The notes below the pieces were generated by a model. The model made no database searches. It was not told where the DNA came from and saw nothing but the letters and a program-made list of their open reading frames with translations. Shown here in pieces: positions 63,949 through 64,000 of a stretch of 64,000 nt of DNA. The DNA is taken from positions 3,944,459-4,008,458 of the forward strand of contig LNAC01000101.1 in NCBI GenBank assembly GCA_002007465.1, in the 5' to 3' direction. Numbering within the stretch: the first letter of the stretch is position 1; each line of letters begins with the position of its first letter. Source of the stretch: Ailurus styani (lineage: Eukaryota > Chordata > Mammalia > Carnivora > Ailuridae). The translations under genes and the position numbers were made by a program.

Positions 63949-64000
63949 GGCGCCTGGGTGGCTCAGTGGGTTAAAGCCTCTGCTTTCGGCTCAGGTCATG
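63949..64000 (+). mobile_element. can-SINE cut by the window end
   Basis: GGCGCCTGGGTGGCTCAGTG followed by the CTTTCGGCTCAGGTCATG body; only the head is present. Confidence 0.95.

Larger units (their letters stand above)
7202..64000 (+). other. TOM1L2: TOM1L2 intron 1 (at least 56.8 kb, open at the right end)
   Basis: It begins with the donor GTAAGG. I looked for exon 2, which should encode a KATDGSLQSEDW-like segment of the VHS domain, and did not see it, so the rest of the window is taken as intron 1. No other gene, retrocopy with a recognisable protein, or RNA gene was found inside. Its content is itemised below. Confidence 0.65.

Noticed and set aside
1..64000. CRISPR array, operon, phage or toxin system
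   Set aside because: The DNA is mammalian; the repeated units are dispersed SINEs, not spaced direct repeats with spacers.

Overview
The window is nuclear DNA from a carnivoran mammal, most likely a caniform and probably a mustelid or close relative. The main evidence is more than 45 tRNA-derived can-SINE copies on both strands, recognisable by the head GCGCCTGGGTGGCTCAGT, the tail CAAATAAATAAATAAAATC, and many exact 10-18 bp target-site duplications. MIR, L2, old L1 and ERVL/MaLR LTR pieces fill much of the rest. There are no operons, CRISPR arrays or prokaryotic signals.

Only two protein-coding genes can be supported, each by one exon. On the minus strand, 2452-2616 is the first coding exon of DRC3 (LRRC48), a leucine-rich-repeat subunit of the nexin-dynein regulatory complex of motile cilia. 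On the plus strand, 7150-7201 is coding exon 1 of TOM1L2, a VHS/GAT-domain endosomal sorting adaptor. The two genes are head to head, as in the human 17p11.2 (Smith-Magenis) region. Between them lies a CpG island (about 6400-7520) with six CCAAT boxes, GC boxes, an E-box and paired RFX X-box-like motifs. It is best read as a shared bidirectional promoter.

From 1 to about 6.5 kb the window is DRC3 exon plus flanking introns. From 7202 to the end (over 56 kb) it appears to be the first intron of TOM1L2; no further TOM1L2 exon was recognised. The intron holds can-SINEs (several nested), minus-strand L1 3' pieces at 15.9-17.5, 20.3-20.6, 22.3-23.7 and 53.4-54.3 kb, a plus-strand L1 at 59.2-62.1 kb with a perfect 64-bp tandem duplication, an ERVL-type LTR at 18.7-19.4 kb, a MaLR-type LTR at 28.9-29.3 kb, about 25 MIRs and about ten L2 pieces.

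Non-repeat blocks that could hold regulatory elements are 30.57-31.06 kb (GGC run and a 7-bp-arm palindrome), 35.2-35.5 kb, 39.7-40.3 kb (CpG-richer), 43.5-44.15 kb, 52.0-52.45 kb and 63.2-63.6 kb. I found no convincing undescribed coding system. The most informative signals are the ciliary-type promoter and the nested-SINE chronology.
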